This document shows, in pieces, positions 1 to 9,969 of a stretch of DNA of 64,000 nt. The position numbers and the translations under genes were made by a program. A model generated the notes under the pieces. It ran no database searches, was not told the origin of the DNA, and was given only the letters and a program-made list of their open reading frames with translations. The DNA comes from Pyrenochaeta sp. MPI-SDFR-AT-0127 (Eukaryota > Ascomycota > Dothideomycetes > Pleosporales > Cucurbitariaceae), in assembly GCA_020747015.1 (NCBI GenBank), contig JAGTJM010000075.1:62001-126000 (forward strand), written 5' to 3'. The stretch's first letter is position 1, and every line of letters starts with the position of its first letter.

Positions 1-230
1 TAATGTCGCACTGTACATGTGTGTTAGGACGAACAGTGAAAAAGGGTGAAGAAAATGGGGAGAATGTATTGTAACTGTGTGTGTGTATTGTATGTATGTA
101 GATGTCAGATCATCTCTCTTTGTGCTATAGTGAGGAGAGGTGCTTTTATGTCCCTCGCGACAGCTATCATGTGATGATTGATTCCTGAGCCAATGAGCTT
201 CCACCAGGTGGATCTGGCCTGCGACATCTA
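1..230. other. Flank outside the long inverted repeat
   Basis: I see no gene here. There is a GT-rich tract near 80-90 and then ordinary sequence up to the TA dinucleotide at 229-230, which abuts the inverted repeat that begins at 231. Confidence 0.5.
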
Positions 231-446
231 ACGTTAGTTCCCGTTCGCAGCCGCTCATCTTACGCATGATTGATTCATGCATATACCGGTAGCAGTGCAC
301 CCTGGTCGTGACGGTACTTCCCGAACTGAGTCTCCTACCGTATCCGCTTGTTACTTTGGCAGGACCGAAACAACATACTCTTAGCAGCTACTTTAAAATC
401 TTGGTATCCACGTATCCATTTGTACATTTGTCAGAGGTAATAAGAG
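231..446. repeat. Long inverted repeat, left copy (pogo-like terminus)
   Basis: This 216-bp unit begins ACGTTAGTTCCCGTTCGCAG directly after TA and ends at TAATAAGAG. Its reverse complement occurs at 11570-11777 with about ten mismatches and one gap of 8 bases (the left copy has an extra block around TACCGG near 293). The ACGT start beside TA matches the ends of the Fot1/pogo-type elements seen elsewhere in the window (5465, 16225, 44693). It may be one terminal repeat of an 11.5-kb structure, or one of two independent partial copies of the same element. Confidence 0.75.
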
Positions 447-878
447 CTTGTTAGAGGCGGTGATAGTCTGTTGGTTCAGTTTAACCTTCAAGCTTCCCGT
501 ATTAAGGAACTTGAAGAGCAATTGGCAGTGCAAACTGCACGGGAATCGCGTAAAAGGAAGCAGATCCAGAAGGGAGGTACATTAGAGTATGGGGCTGGAG
601 CAGAGTTTAGTATTACTGGATCGTTGAGTAATAATCCAGTAAAAAAGGCGCGTACACAGGACGATCGAGTAGGGCGTCAACAAGCTGCTCGGCACTGTGG
701 GAACTGTGGAGAGACTGGCCACAACAAAACAACGTGGAGAAAACGTCCAGACGATTCAGAAGAGTCAGAGGCAAGCACTTATTGCACAGCTAGTCTTGTT
801 GATAGTGATAGTTCTAATGATGAATGAGCTGAGTTGGTAGCGCCAAGCATTTTCGGTGGGTTCGGTGGTGCTTGACGT
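447..878 (+). pseudogene. Fot1/pogo transposase, C-terminal fragment
   Basis: The reading frame open from about 447 to 827 encodes the end of a pogo-family transposase: a coiled basic stretch (ELEEQLAV, then RKRKQIQ) followed by a zinc knuckle CGNCGETGHN whose last cysteine is replaced by tryptophan. It aligns with the last 130 residues of the intact transposase at 5545-7191. The catalytic domain is missing. After the stop, the sequence runs to TGACGT at 878 followed by TA, a pogo-type right end. That right end does not match the repeat at 231-446, so the left side looks like a junction of two different elements. Confidence 0.75.
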
Positions 879-1177
879 TATATATAGGGTATGGTGGGAG
901 ATATGCTAATAGAAGCCAATCCAGTTTTGTGCATGTCCGAGAAATTGCACAAGAGCAAGCTAACTGAGATATAGGGCCTTCTCCAGGTTTTCCTTAATGA
1001 AAACAAAAGGCTAGGCCTAGATCTATGCAACAGGCCGCTCTCAAAGGTAAGTGCGGGACACTGCGGAATCTAGTCCAAATTCTGACTTTCGTGTTTGAAG
1101 AGCAAGGGCACTCTTTCCTCCCAGGCTTGCGGACAACGGATACAATAATGTACCTCTTATTAAAAATACGAAATATG
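879..1177. other. Spacer between pogo fragment and secreted protein gene
   Basis: No coding feature is recognised. It holds the presumed upstream region of the small secreted protein gene at 1301. Confidence 0.4.
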
Positions 1178-1186
1178 TATATAAAC
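1178..1186 (+). promoter_or_regulatory. TATA-like box
   Basis: TATATAAAC lies about 115 bp before the ATG at 1301. A similar box sits at nearly the same distance from the ATG of the crotonase gene at 15707, which makes it a plausible core promoter. Confidence 0.45.
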
Positions 1187-1300
1187 CTGAGTCTCTTTTT
1201 CTTCGTTCCTATCAAAACCGTATACATTCTATTCACTATCTCAGTCACCATTCCTGGGAAGCTCTCAAACTACATACATCAACATCAGCGCCAACCAACA

Positions 1301-1679
1301 ATGAAGATTGCTACGCTCTCATCCCTTCTCTTTGCTGCAGTTGCTTTTAGCAGCGAGCTCAATGGTATGAAATTTACCACCGATAAGACTTTAATATCAC
1401 TAACAAGATTCAGAACGTCAAGCTACTTGCAAACAATTCCAAATGTTTAAGTCTCCAGAACAAACTGGACCAGCACCCAGTTATATTGGCAATCCATCTT
1501 GCTGTTGTGTCAACAGGCAATGTGTTATTCGAGTTCAAAGCGAAGGTGTTAGTGCCGTCGGTCAGCTCGATGGAAGCTTGGGTGGGACATTTACTTTCAT
1601 ACGAGGATCCACTCAGCAGGCAGGGTCTCTTTCCTTCAACGGAAACACTTATACTGTTGCAGGACGTGGTGGCTGTTGA
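1301..1679 (+). CDS. Small secreted cysteine-rich protein (candidate effector)
   Basis: Two exons, 1301-1364 and 1414-1679, are joined across an intron of 49 bp (GTATGA..CAG, branch CTAAC at 1400). An alternative acceptor six bases upstream (1407) is also in frame and would add two residues. The joined protein is about 109 residues. It starts with a clear signal peptide (MKIATLSSLLFAAVAFSSEL) and carries six cysteines: one near residue 27, a CCC triplet, one four residues later, and the last residue. The mature part is otherwise rich in Gly, Ser and Thr. I do not recognise the family. Short length, signal peptide, even cysteine number and a transposon-dense site fit an effector-like protein, but function is not shown. 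A MITE lies 100 bp after the stop. Confidence 0.7.
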
Positions 1680-1973
1680 GCGGATATTTGGATGGAACAT
1701 TCACTCTAATGGGAGAGTTCAATTGGCTGATTGGATCCGTTTCACTCAGCAGGACGTAGAGCAATTCAACACTGTTCTTGTTAGAATTTAATGAATGTTG
1801 TTGTCAGAGTGGATGAGCGTTGATTTTTGTTGCCTATTTTCTCCTTTTATGGAGTGTGTGTGCCAAGTAGTTACACCCGAGCTTTATACAAGTACTAGTA
1901 ACAAAGTTTCTTCCGCGTTAGCGCGACGCGTTCTCCCCCAACATCAATACCTCAGCTTTGCAGTATCATAACT

Positions 1974-3101
1974 ATGCCACCACGACGCCGAATTCTTCAA
2001 GAAATAGACCAAAATACGCGCAGAGGGCCTAATTTGACAGTCGAGCAGCGGAATCAAATTATTGGGAGGTTGCATGCTGGTGCTACGGTCGCTGAAGTTG
2101 CTGACGCGTACGGCCGCACTGAACGCTGCATACGCGACCTCAGGAAAAAATATCACCAAACTAGTACATTGGCAGATAAACCTCGCAGCAGCAGACCACC
2201 TATACTATTACTTCATCAGAAAAAGCTCATCTATCGCAAAGCACGCGCGCAGCCAAAAATTGAGTACAAAGAGCTTGCTAAAGTAGCAGTAGTTGTGAAT
2301 CCAGATAGCACCTCAACGAAGCCACCTTGCTCGCGCACATTGTACAAGTATCTTAAAGGACAAGGCCTCACTAAATCTCGCTGTAAAACGCGTCCTAAAC
2401 TCAACCGCGCGCATGCGTTGAGGCGCCTCAAGTTCTGTAAGGAGTACTCGCACTTCCCGTAGCATCAGCGCACGCTCAAGTTCTCAGACGAGTACTCAAT
2501 CCAGAAGGGCTTAGGCCAAGATAAAGAGTAGGCTTTTCGCTACCCATGGGAGAAATAGAAGCTAAGGATGCTAGAAACGCATAGTACTAGTAGGAAACCA
2601 GTATAGATGATATGGGCGTCAATATGGTTAAATGAACGTAGGCAAGTCCGGAGAAGTAAGCTTATTATAATAGAGCGCGATTTCAATGCTCCTAAAGGAG
2701 GCTACTCTGACCAAAGTTACATTCAAGCCTTGACAAAGGGCCTTCTACCTCATTGGCGTCGTACACAGCTATTTATGCAGGATAACGCGCGCATCTATAC
2801 AGCTGCAGTGACGCGCGAGTTCCTCCGTGAGCATTACATCACGACCATCAACTAGCTAGCATACTCACCTGACCTCAACCTAATTGAGCACCTGTAGTAG
2901 CATCTCAAGAAGCCCATGTACAAATTCTATCCTTAGTATAACAATTATAGTAATGTTGAGGAAGAGTAGGATGGCTTTTGTAGTGCATTGAAAGAGTGCT
3001 AGCGTCGCATACTAGCAAGGCTCATCCGCCGCCTCATCTTGAGTATGCCACGACGAATTGCTGCATGTAGACAAGCGCGAGGGTGGCAAACTAAATATTA
3101 A
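1974..3101 (+). pseudogene. Tc1/mariner-type transposase A, RIP-like decay
   Basis: The first 162 codons are open and encode the helix-turn-helix half of a Tc1/mariner-type transposase, starting MPPRRRILQEI. After that the frame continues with several stops, almost all TAG where the sister copies have TGG (Trp) or CAG (Gln): for example the stop just after codon 162, where element D reads FQWRRR. The DDE-type landmarks are still readable (SDE near 2490, DNARIY near 2780, and NLIEHL near 2880). It ends at TAA 3099-3101, after GWQTKY. Replacement of TGG and CAG by TAG is what C-to-T change in CpA produces on either strand. Confidence 0.85.
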
Positions 3102-3160
3102 CCACGTGCGTAATTCCTACTTCAAAAATAATTCAATTATATTATATGTTGGCTGAGATA

Positions 3161-4515
3161 CAGTACTAAGACTTTAGTCTGTTCGCGTCCCGCACGGGCC
3201 CATCACAACAACGCGAACACCAAAATTTGACCTATCTTCAACACCACAGTACTTACCCAAAATGCGAGCTTTCGGCACAGAAATTAGTGGAAATCGTGGC
3301 CCTGGTGGTGAACTTTCAGAACGTCAACGCGATTTTATTCTAGCCCAAGTAGAAGCAGGTGTGCGCACAAAGACAATTGCAGAGACCCTTGGCTGCAGCC
3401 AGCGATGCGTGCAGAAAACTATCTCGCGATGGGAAACTACCCAGAGCAACGCCTCACGCCCTCGGTCGGGCCGCCCACCAGTTATAACTAGGAGAGAGAG
3501 ACGTAGGCAGTTAAGGATTGCTCAAAAATATCTAAAAATCGAGTATACAAAGCTCCTTGAAGAGGCAGGCATGTGGGCATCTCATAATACCACCCCTGAC
3601 GTCTCACGACGTACTATTCAACGATACCTCCTTGATTCTAGATACAGCAAGTTCAGAGCGAAGCGCAGACTAAAAATTAATAGAGCTACAGCACTTTTAC
3701 GTCTCAAGCTAGCTCAGGACCTGCATAGTTTTAATTAGAGGAGGACAACCTTATGATTTAGTGACGAGTGCCTCATTCAGCGTGGATCTGGCCACAACAT
3801 AATATGGGTATGGCGATTACCTAGTGAGAAATAGAGACATAAGATGCTTGAGGAGGTTACTACTACAACGCAGCCAGGTAGGATGGTCTGGGGCTCAATT
3901 TAGATGACTACTAGGTCACGCGTTCAGCGTAGTCCCCTAGTAATTATGGAACGCGATTCATCTACTCAACGCAGGGGCTATACTACATGGAGCTATACCC
4001 AGGCTCTTAAGGAGGGTCTCTTACCTTAGTACAGGCCTAGTGAGAGGTTTATATAGGATAACGCACCTATCTATACTGCAAATCTCTCAAAGGAGTGGTT
4101 GCAGGATCATGGCGTCTAGACTATTGAATGGCCACCCTATTCACCTGACCTTAACCCTATAGAGCACATGTAGTGGGCCCTCAAAAAGAAGGTCCATGAG
4201 CTCCATCCTGAGTTTGACTATATGGGTAACTCTATAGAGGAGTAGGATAGGTTTGAGGCTGGTCTGAAGGAGGCATGGGCAGCCATACCTGATACTCTGA
4301 TTCACAAGCTTATCACGAGCATGCCAGCACGACTAGACGCTATAAGACGTGCAAGGGGCTATCAGACTAAATATTGAAGCTATTGCGATTAATTTGCTAC
4401 CCTAATTATCTATTTTACTCCTTTATGGGAGGTGCTGCATGCGTTTGAAGTTGAGCTCAAAAGTGGTGATGGTGGCCCAAGCGCGACAGGCGAACAAACT
4501 TTTGTCAGGTGACTG
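3161..4515 (+). mobile_element. Tc1/mariner-type element B, nested in A
   Basis: This is a 1,355-bp element flanked by TA (3159-3160 and 4516-4517). The left end, CAGTACTAAGACTTTAGTCT, and the reverse complement of the right end, CAGTCACCTGACAAAAGTTT, are imperfect terminal repeats that continue through GTTCGC and GGGCC. It interrupts the 3' untranslated part of element A, so it is the younger insertion. It carries a decayed transposase. Confidence 0.85.
3262..4377 (+). pseudogene. Tc1/mariner-type transposase B, RIP-like decay
   Basis: The frame is open for 158 codons from MRAFGTEISGNRG. It then runs on with more than ten TAG stops to the natural end after QTKY at 4377. Visible landmarks are a helix-turn-helix N-terminus, FSDECLIQRGSGHN near 3760, a decayed DNAPIY near 4060 and NPIEHM near 4150. 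Most stops sit where relatives have Trp or Gln, as in elements A and D. The protein cannot be made full length from this copy. Confidence 0.85.
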
Positions 4516-4989
4516 TACGTGGCGTTGAAGTTTTGCGTACAAATGCATGTGAGGCTGGCTCGTGCGCTGGCGGAAGAAACTTTATTCATGTGACTGTACT
4601 ACAATACAGTATCGCGTACTCTCGCTGCTATACTATAGATCTAACAGCATACTCTTTCCGGGCATGCCCCTTGTATCTGACAATCTGACACGAACGTTTT
4701 TCTCTGTAACAGCGATCGATACTTGCCGATATATCTGTAAAAGTGAGGACTACCTAGAATATGGTGTTTCCCCGGTATTCTGTCGTGGAGCGGGTTGAAT
4801 CTTCCTATTTGTGCGCGTTTTGGCAACTCCGACAAATATAGTCTGGCGTATGCAGCTATTATAGAAGATATTTTAAGCTCTACTTGTAATCCGCAAAAGT
4901 GCCGTCATATGTAGCCATCAAATCCTTGAGAGAGGTTTACAGAGTAGGTAAAAAATATCATCTCTGTAGTACAAAAAGTGTTTGGGAAG

Positions 4990-5433
4990 TCAAAAATCCA
5001 ACATGATCTCTTCGGTGAATGGACACCCGCCTTCATTGTCTGAACCCTGGTGTCCATTGACCAGCCATTCTTCCACTTCTCGAAAGAGTTTGCTATCGTC
5101 CTCGTCCCAGCCTCGGCCTGTTGGCCCCTGTATCAGGTAGCCAGATAGAGACGCTTCTCTCACTTTTTGTTTCCGCAAGTCCTCCAAAACCCTCAACCAG
5201 CAATCATCGCTATTGGTAAGAATCATGTGGCCTAAACTGACCTTTGCTTGTGTCAGTATGCCAAGAAGCACTCGCAAGGCTGACTCGGTGCTTCTGAATC
5301 CTCGTAGACTCAAATCGCTTATTTTGCTCCATGCTATGCATTGCTTATCGATAATCGAGTCAAGTTGCATATCCAGCTCGGCACAAGAAAGGTGAAGTTG
5401 GCATAGATTCTCAAGCTTATGCAGCTGTCAGAT
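4990..5433 (-). pseudogene. F-box-associated family protein, 3' fragment
   Basis: On the minus strand an open stretch from about 5430 to the stop at 4990 encodes the C-terminal part of a common fungal F-box-type family. It reads LHLSCAELD, then SLRGFRSTESAL, then SGYLIQGPTGRGWDEDD and a final acidic helix with VEEWLVNG. No F-box and no convincing start are found upstream; the frame closes at about 5433, 30 bp before the Fot1-like element at 5465. Family assignment rests on the pattern of the tail and is moderately sure. Confidence 0.5.
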
Positions 5434-5464
5434 TACACAAGTGCAGTAAGGCCTCTATCAGATA

Positions 5465-7312
5465 ACGTATTCCACCATCACCCTGGTCACCCCATCACGC
5501 TGGTCAGTTTCTGCCAAGACTACTAAGTATCCTTTCAACGCAATATGTCTCAACAACAAAACGCGCAAGCGTCTAACAAAGAAGGCAAAATTAAGCTTGC
5601 TCTCTCTGCCTATAATAACCACCAATTCAAAAGCCTCCGACGCGCTGCTGAGGCGTTTAGCATACCTTCTTCGACGTTGACTAGCCGATACAACGGAATT
5701 GCGCATATCCTAGAAAGACGCAACGGCCGACACAAGCTCACCTTGACTGAAGAGCAGACGATCGTCCGATATATCCTCGACCTCGATTCGCGAGGATTTG
5801 CGCCCCGGCTGTGTGAGGTGGAAGATATGGCTGATAAACTGCTGGGTGTACGGGGTGGAGAGCCTATAGGCAAACACTGGGCTGAGCGCTTTGTAACGCG
5901 TTCAGCTGAGCTCAAGATGGCGTTCAATCGAGCGAAGGATAGGCAGAGGATACTGCAGGAAGATCCTGAGATAATTGGCGCGTGGTTTAAGCTTGTTGAG
6001 GAGACTAAAGCCAAGTATGGAGTTCAGGACGGTGACGTGCACAACTTTGATGAGACAGGCTTCCAGATGGGCGTCATTGGCTCTATGAAAGTTGTCACAG
6101 GCTCAGAGAGACGTGCTCGGCCTGAGCTTGTTCAGCCAGGCGATCGCGAGTGGGTTACTGTTATCCAGAGCATTTGCGCCGCTGGGTACGCGACCCCACC
6201 ATTCATCATCTACAAAGGGCGCGTCCACATCTCTGCGTGGTATGAGGAGACAGATATACCGCACAATTGGAAGCTATCAGTCTCTGAGAACGGCTGGACA
6301 AATAACGCGCTTGGTCTTGAGTGGTTGAAGCATTTTGACGCGCATACAAAGCCGCGTCAGGTGGGGGGGTATCGGCTGCTTATTTTGGACGGCCATGAGA
6401 GCCATCTCAACCAGGAATTCAAGGACTATTGTCTTGAAAATAAGATCCTCACGCTCTGTATGCCTCCTCATTCATCGCACATCCTCCAGCCGCTAGATGT
6501 GGTCTGTTTCTCGCCGTTAAAGCGCAAGTACTCTCAACGCGTTCGGGACTTGGCACGCCGGCGCGTCTTCCATATCAACAAGGAAGGCTTCCTCCCAGCC
6601 TTCAAAGACGCGTTTTTTGACGTGTTCACAGAGGAGAACTGCCGCAAGGCCTTTGAGGCATCAGGCCTTGTCCCTGTTAACGCGCAGGTAGTGCTGGATC
6701 GCCTTGACGTACGGCCGCGTACCCCACCAGCACCCCCACCACCAGAGTCGCTATGGCAATCAAGAACTCCAAGCAATACGCATGAGTTTGGATCGCAATC
6801 AAGGCTTGTGAGCAACTCCTTTGTTCGATCGCCTGTAGCAGCTCTAGCCGGCTTCTCTCAGCTTGTGAAAGGTGCTGAACTAATGCTGCACCAAAACGCG
6901 CTTCTAGCTGCTCGGAATACTGAGCTTGAAGAGCAATTAGCAGTAATGACCAAGCGAAAAGCGCGTAAACGAAAGCGGATTCAGCATGGTGGCACAATGG
7001 AGTATGGTACTGCAGCAGCGCAGGTAGCTGTTGAGGCGTCTGCAGCGCTCCAGCCATCGAAGAAGGCTCGTGGTGGTGGTGATCAGGAAAGAGCTCAACC
7101 AGCTCTACGGCGTTGTGGGAACTGTGGAGAGACTGGGCACAACGCTCGAATGTGCAAAAAGGATTCAGAGAGACTTCTGAATCTGAGGTAAGCACGACGT
7201 ACGCAGGATCGTTGTTTGATAGCGATGAAATTGATGATTCGTAACATGGATTGGTAGTGCCAAGCATTTTTGACCAGCGTGATGGGGTGACTAGGGTGAT
7301 GGTGGAATACGT
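5465..7312 (+). mobile_element. Fot1/pogo-type element, apparently complete
   Basis: This is a 1,848-bp element with near-perfect terminal inverted repeats of about 42 bp starting ACGTATTCCACCATCACCC, flanked by TA on both sides (5463-5464 and 7313-7314). It encodes one uninterrupted transposase. It lands beside an older pogo remnant (7318-7740). Among the transposons in the window it is the only one with both intact ends and an intact gene, so it is the best candidate for recent or current activity. Confidence 0.92.
5545..7191 (+). CDS. Fot1/pogo-family DDE transposase with zinc knuckle
   Basis: A 548-residue single-exon protein starts at ATG 5545. Order of parts: an N-terminal psq-type helix-turn-helix (residues about 10-50, FKSLRRAAEAFSIPSSTL), a CENP-B/Tc5-type helix-turn-helix (about 65-130, RYILDLDSRGF), then the DDE domain with NFDETGF near 168, LILDGHESH near 280 and SSHILQPLDV near 315. 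A basic coiled region is followed by a CCHC zinc knuckle CGNCGETGHNARMC near 528-541. It would cut and paste elements with the matching 42-bp ends and may act on shorter relatives. There are no internal stops, in contrast to the Tc1-type copies nearby. Confidence 0.93.
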   Translation: MSQQQNAQASNKEGKIKLALSAYNNHQFKSLRRAAEAFSIPSSTLTSRYNGIAHILERRNGRHKLTLTEEQTIVRYILDLDSRGFAPRLCEVEDMADKLLGVRGGEPIGKHWAERFVTRSAELKMAFNRAKDRQRILQEDPEIIGAWFKLVEETKAKYGVQDGDVHNFDETGFQMGVIGSMKVVTGSERRARPELVQPGDREWVTVIQSICAAGYATPPFIIYKGRVHISAWYEETDIPHNWKLSVSENGWTNNALGLEWLKHFDAHTKPRQVGGYRLLILDGHESHLNQEFKDYCLENKILTLCMPPHSSHILQPLDVVCFSPLKRKYSQRVRDLARRRVFHINKEGFLPAFKDAFFDVFTEENCRKAFEASGLVPVNAQVVLDRLDVRPRTPPAPPPPESLWQSRTPSNTHEFGSQSRLVSNSFVRSPVAALAGFSQLVKGAELMLHQNALLAARNTELEEQLAVMTKRKARKRKRIQHGGTMEYGTAAAQVAVEASAALQPSKKARGGGDQERAQPALRRCGNCGETGHNARMCKKDSERLLNLR

Positions 7313-7317
7313 TAATT

Positions 7318-7740
7318 ATGAGGCTGTATGGACACTAGAGACGCTACGTACAGTTAATTAGCTTTAGCAGCAGGCTCGTCTTATACGAGATCTCCTTAAA
7401 CGTCAATTACAGAGTCTATCTAGTCAAGCTATCTCTCAGCTTGTTAAAGGTTGTCAGCTTGCGATGCATTCAGCGACAATCTTAGCAGAGGAGAATATGA
7501 AGCTACGTGCTGCCAACCAGCGCCAGCGACGTAAACGTCAGCAGCGCCGACAGTATATAGCCCGTGGAGGAGTCCTGTAGGCCTAGGAAGGTCGTGCGCT
7601 AGTCACAGAGGCTCAAATGGGTGTCCAAGAGAGTGACTAAACCCAGGCCCCTCAGGTACAACCACGAGCACCACCAACGTACAGCAATTGTCATATTCAA
7701 GGCTATAATAGGCGTCAATGTACTAGTACTTAAGTAGCTA
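7318..7740 (+). pseudogene. Fot1/pogo transposase remnant, C-terminal part
   Basis: Immediately after the element ending at 7312, a decayed frame reads ISQLVKGCQLAMHS, then a basic run RQRRKRQQRRQ, then a degenerate zinc knuckle SNCHIQGYNRRQC near 7685-7720. Several TAG and TAA stops interrupt it. It is the C-terminal quarter of another pogo-family transposase, truncated on its 5' side by the insertion or by earlier loss. Confidence 0.7.
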
Positions 7741-9572
7741 TCTATAAAATGTTATTCTATAATTTTATGTTGTTGTAGCGCAATCATACGTTAATGTGCG
7801 TTGATTTTGGTGGGGTGGCCCCATATCTGGGCATTGTTAGTGGTTATATTGGTTGTTCTTTGTTATAACCATAACCATAACAACATATTGTTACATTGTT
7901 ATAACCATTAGGTGTCGTTGTTATTGTTATAACCATATTTGGAGATCTTGGCGTCTTGGCATTGAAGGAAAGTCTGTAATGGGGATAGCTCCTCGGTGAC
8001 ATTGATCTGAGTCGAGTCCCTTTCTTCCTCGGCGCCTCCCATAGAACCCCTGCAAATCCTTCAACACCTGATTACCCTCATCTGACGCATCTTTTTTAAC
8101 AATGTCGTCCAATATTTCATCAATAACCGCATCTACAACACCTACTGCACCGCCCACGTTAACGCCAGCAATACCACTACACTTTGACGTTATCATACGG
8201 TCCGATTACGTTGAAAAGCCAAATCCAGCCCTTAAATCAAAGTTTCAGCGTCGAAAGCAATTCGTCTGCAGGAAATGCACTTCCTGGACTACACCTCATC
8301 GAACAAACGCCATTAAACATGTCATCTCTATCCATCCATTACCTGGTTCATCCTCTCAATCCTCTTCATCAACACCGGGGCAACAGCGAGATATTTCATC
8401 AATGTTTACGCCTGTTATCTCCCAGAACGGCCTCCGGAATAGCTTTAATCAGCAAGCGTACAGAGAAGCGCTCATTGGCCTACTTACACGACGCCGGATG
8501 CCCTTTTCAGCCGTAGAGTGGAGCGAGATGAGGGATCTGGCCGTGGCATGCAATCCAGCCATTGAAGACCTACTCATTACGTCTCGGCGTACCGCTGTCC
8601 GATACATCGCGTCAAACTATGAGCTATACAAAGGTCAGATTCGGGATAGCCTTGCCTCCGCTATTAGCCCCATCCACATCTCATTGGACCTCTGGACATC
8701 TCCTCATCGACACTCTCTCCTTGCTGTCTGTGCCCAGTGGGTAGACCCGGATTATCAGCTGCAGAAGGCCCTACTAGGACTGCCAGAATGCCGCTATTCT
8801 CATTCGGGAGAGAATCAAGCTGGCCTCATCCTCGATGTCCTTGAGGAGTTCGAAATCCAGTCTAAATTAGGCTGGCACACAGGCGATAATGCTACCTCGA
8901 ACGACACTTGCCTAAAGGTCCTCGAGTCCCGCCTGCTTGCCGATCACCAGGTTGAATTTAACGCCAAACAACGCCGGATCCGATGCATCGGACATATTAT
9001 CAATCTCTCCCTTCAAGCCTTTCTACTAGCGTCCTCGAAGGAGGCTCTTACCGCCGCTCTCGCCGCTGCCGCCGATGCCTCCGGAGATGAGCTCCTCGCA
9101 CAGTTTTCTGATGTTCTCGACTCCCAGCAACGGAGACCCGAGGCAGAACGCGGGTGTGAGGTAGAGCGCCGGCAGCTAGGTGAACCTCATCGTGGACAGA
9201 GACATACTCACCGGCGAGGCAGCCGAGGCAACCAAGGCTCAATTAGCGATGAATTCTCTGGTATCCAGAACATCCGCACCCTCCAGAAACTCCATAAATT
9301 AGCTGCATGGCTTCGTAACTCATCCATACATGCTAATCTCTGGGATGACGCAGTTAATCTTCGACTTGGCATTGATAATCGTACTAGGTGGTCATCCTGG
9401 TACGCGGTCATTGATAAGGCTATTACGAAGCAATGAGAGATCAAATCTTTCATGACGGACCAGAGGCGGCACTTGACGACATGCGGCTCACATCTCAGGA
9501 CTGGGACTTACTAGTAAAAACGCATAGATTCCTTCAACCGTTTGCTTCAGCAACGTTGTACGCTGAGGGAGA

Positions 9573-9969
9573 TGTAATAGGCTAAAGCCTAGTTGTAATG
9601 TTCCTCGGTGGAACCTTCGGAGTCCTAGAAACTTCTAGAAGTTTCTCGATCATAGAGTCACGAGGCAGATATAAACAGACCTGCATATTGTGATATCATG
9701 ATAGCACGATTGCTAAAGCGACTATCACCTGACTATATCATCCTTTTCGCTGATTGGCTAGAAAAACCTTATCTACTGATTAGATTTAATGAGAGATCAT
9801 TCTAGCCAATCAGCGAAGGCGGTGATAATCGTTTTAGCAATCGTGCTAGCGTGATATCACAATAAGCAGGTCTGGATATAAATGCTGCCTTATTTCTGAG
9901 ATAGCTTTCTTCTTCATTGAATACAATTCCTGTTACCAGGCATCGGCAACCTTTGCGCAGCCCCTTACA
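9573..9969. mobile_element. Solo LTR of a retrotransposon
   Basis: A 397-bp segment begins TGTAATAGGC and ends CCCTTACA, so it has TG..CA ends with a 5-bp inverted match (TGTAA/TTACA). It is flanked by a perfect 5-bp direct repeat GGAGA (9568-9572 and 9970-9974). It splits the hAT transposase between YAEGD and KSSIS. No internal retrotransposon genes remain. Without its own nested MITE the LTR is about 190 bp, a copia-like size; the class is inferred. Confidence 0.9.
9676..9874. mobile_element. Fold-back hAT-type MITE inside the solo LTR
   Basis: A 199-bp segment has ends CAGACCTGC and GCAGGTCTG and a perfect 8-bp direct repeat GATATAAA on each side (9668-9675 and 9875-9882). The two arms pair over most of the length (GATTGCTAAA, TCGCTGATTGGCTAGAA), so the transcript or single strand would form a long hairpin. 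The 8-bp duplication points to hAT mobilisation. Confidence 0.9.

Larger units (their letters stand above)
1889..4596 (+). mobile_element. Tc1/mariner-type element A with nested element B
   Basis: The left end, CAAGTACTAGTAACAAAGTT at 1889, and the reverse complement of the right end, CAGTCACATGAATAAAGTTT ending at 4596, are matching terminal inverted repeats, both continuing into TTCCGC. TA flanks both sides (1887-1888 and 4597-4598). Removing nested element B (3161-4515) and its extra TA leaves 1,351 bp, the same length as element D at 48269. Its transposase is broken. Confidence 0.85.
1779..4690 (+). mobile_element. MITE, TGTCAGA family, copy 1 (interrupted)
   Basis: The two parts, 1779-1888 and 4597-4690, are the halves of a non-autonomous element of about 200 bp with ends TGTTAGA and TCTGACA. 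They match in order the inverted copy at 48178-49762, and the ends match the short copy at 44702-44866. Tc1/mariner-type element A is inserted between the halves. No target duplication is visible around this copy, unlike the other two. Confidence 0.7.

Noticed and set aside
231..446. Reading the long repeat as an LTR
   Set aside because: Ends are ACGT beside TA rather than TG..CA, and the copies are inverted, not direct.
1025..1450. 141-codon frame starting before the TATA-like box
   Set aside because: Only the part from ATG 1301 has a signal peptide and a splice site; the upstream part is the promoter region.
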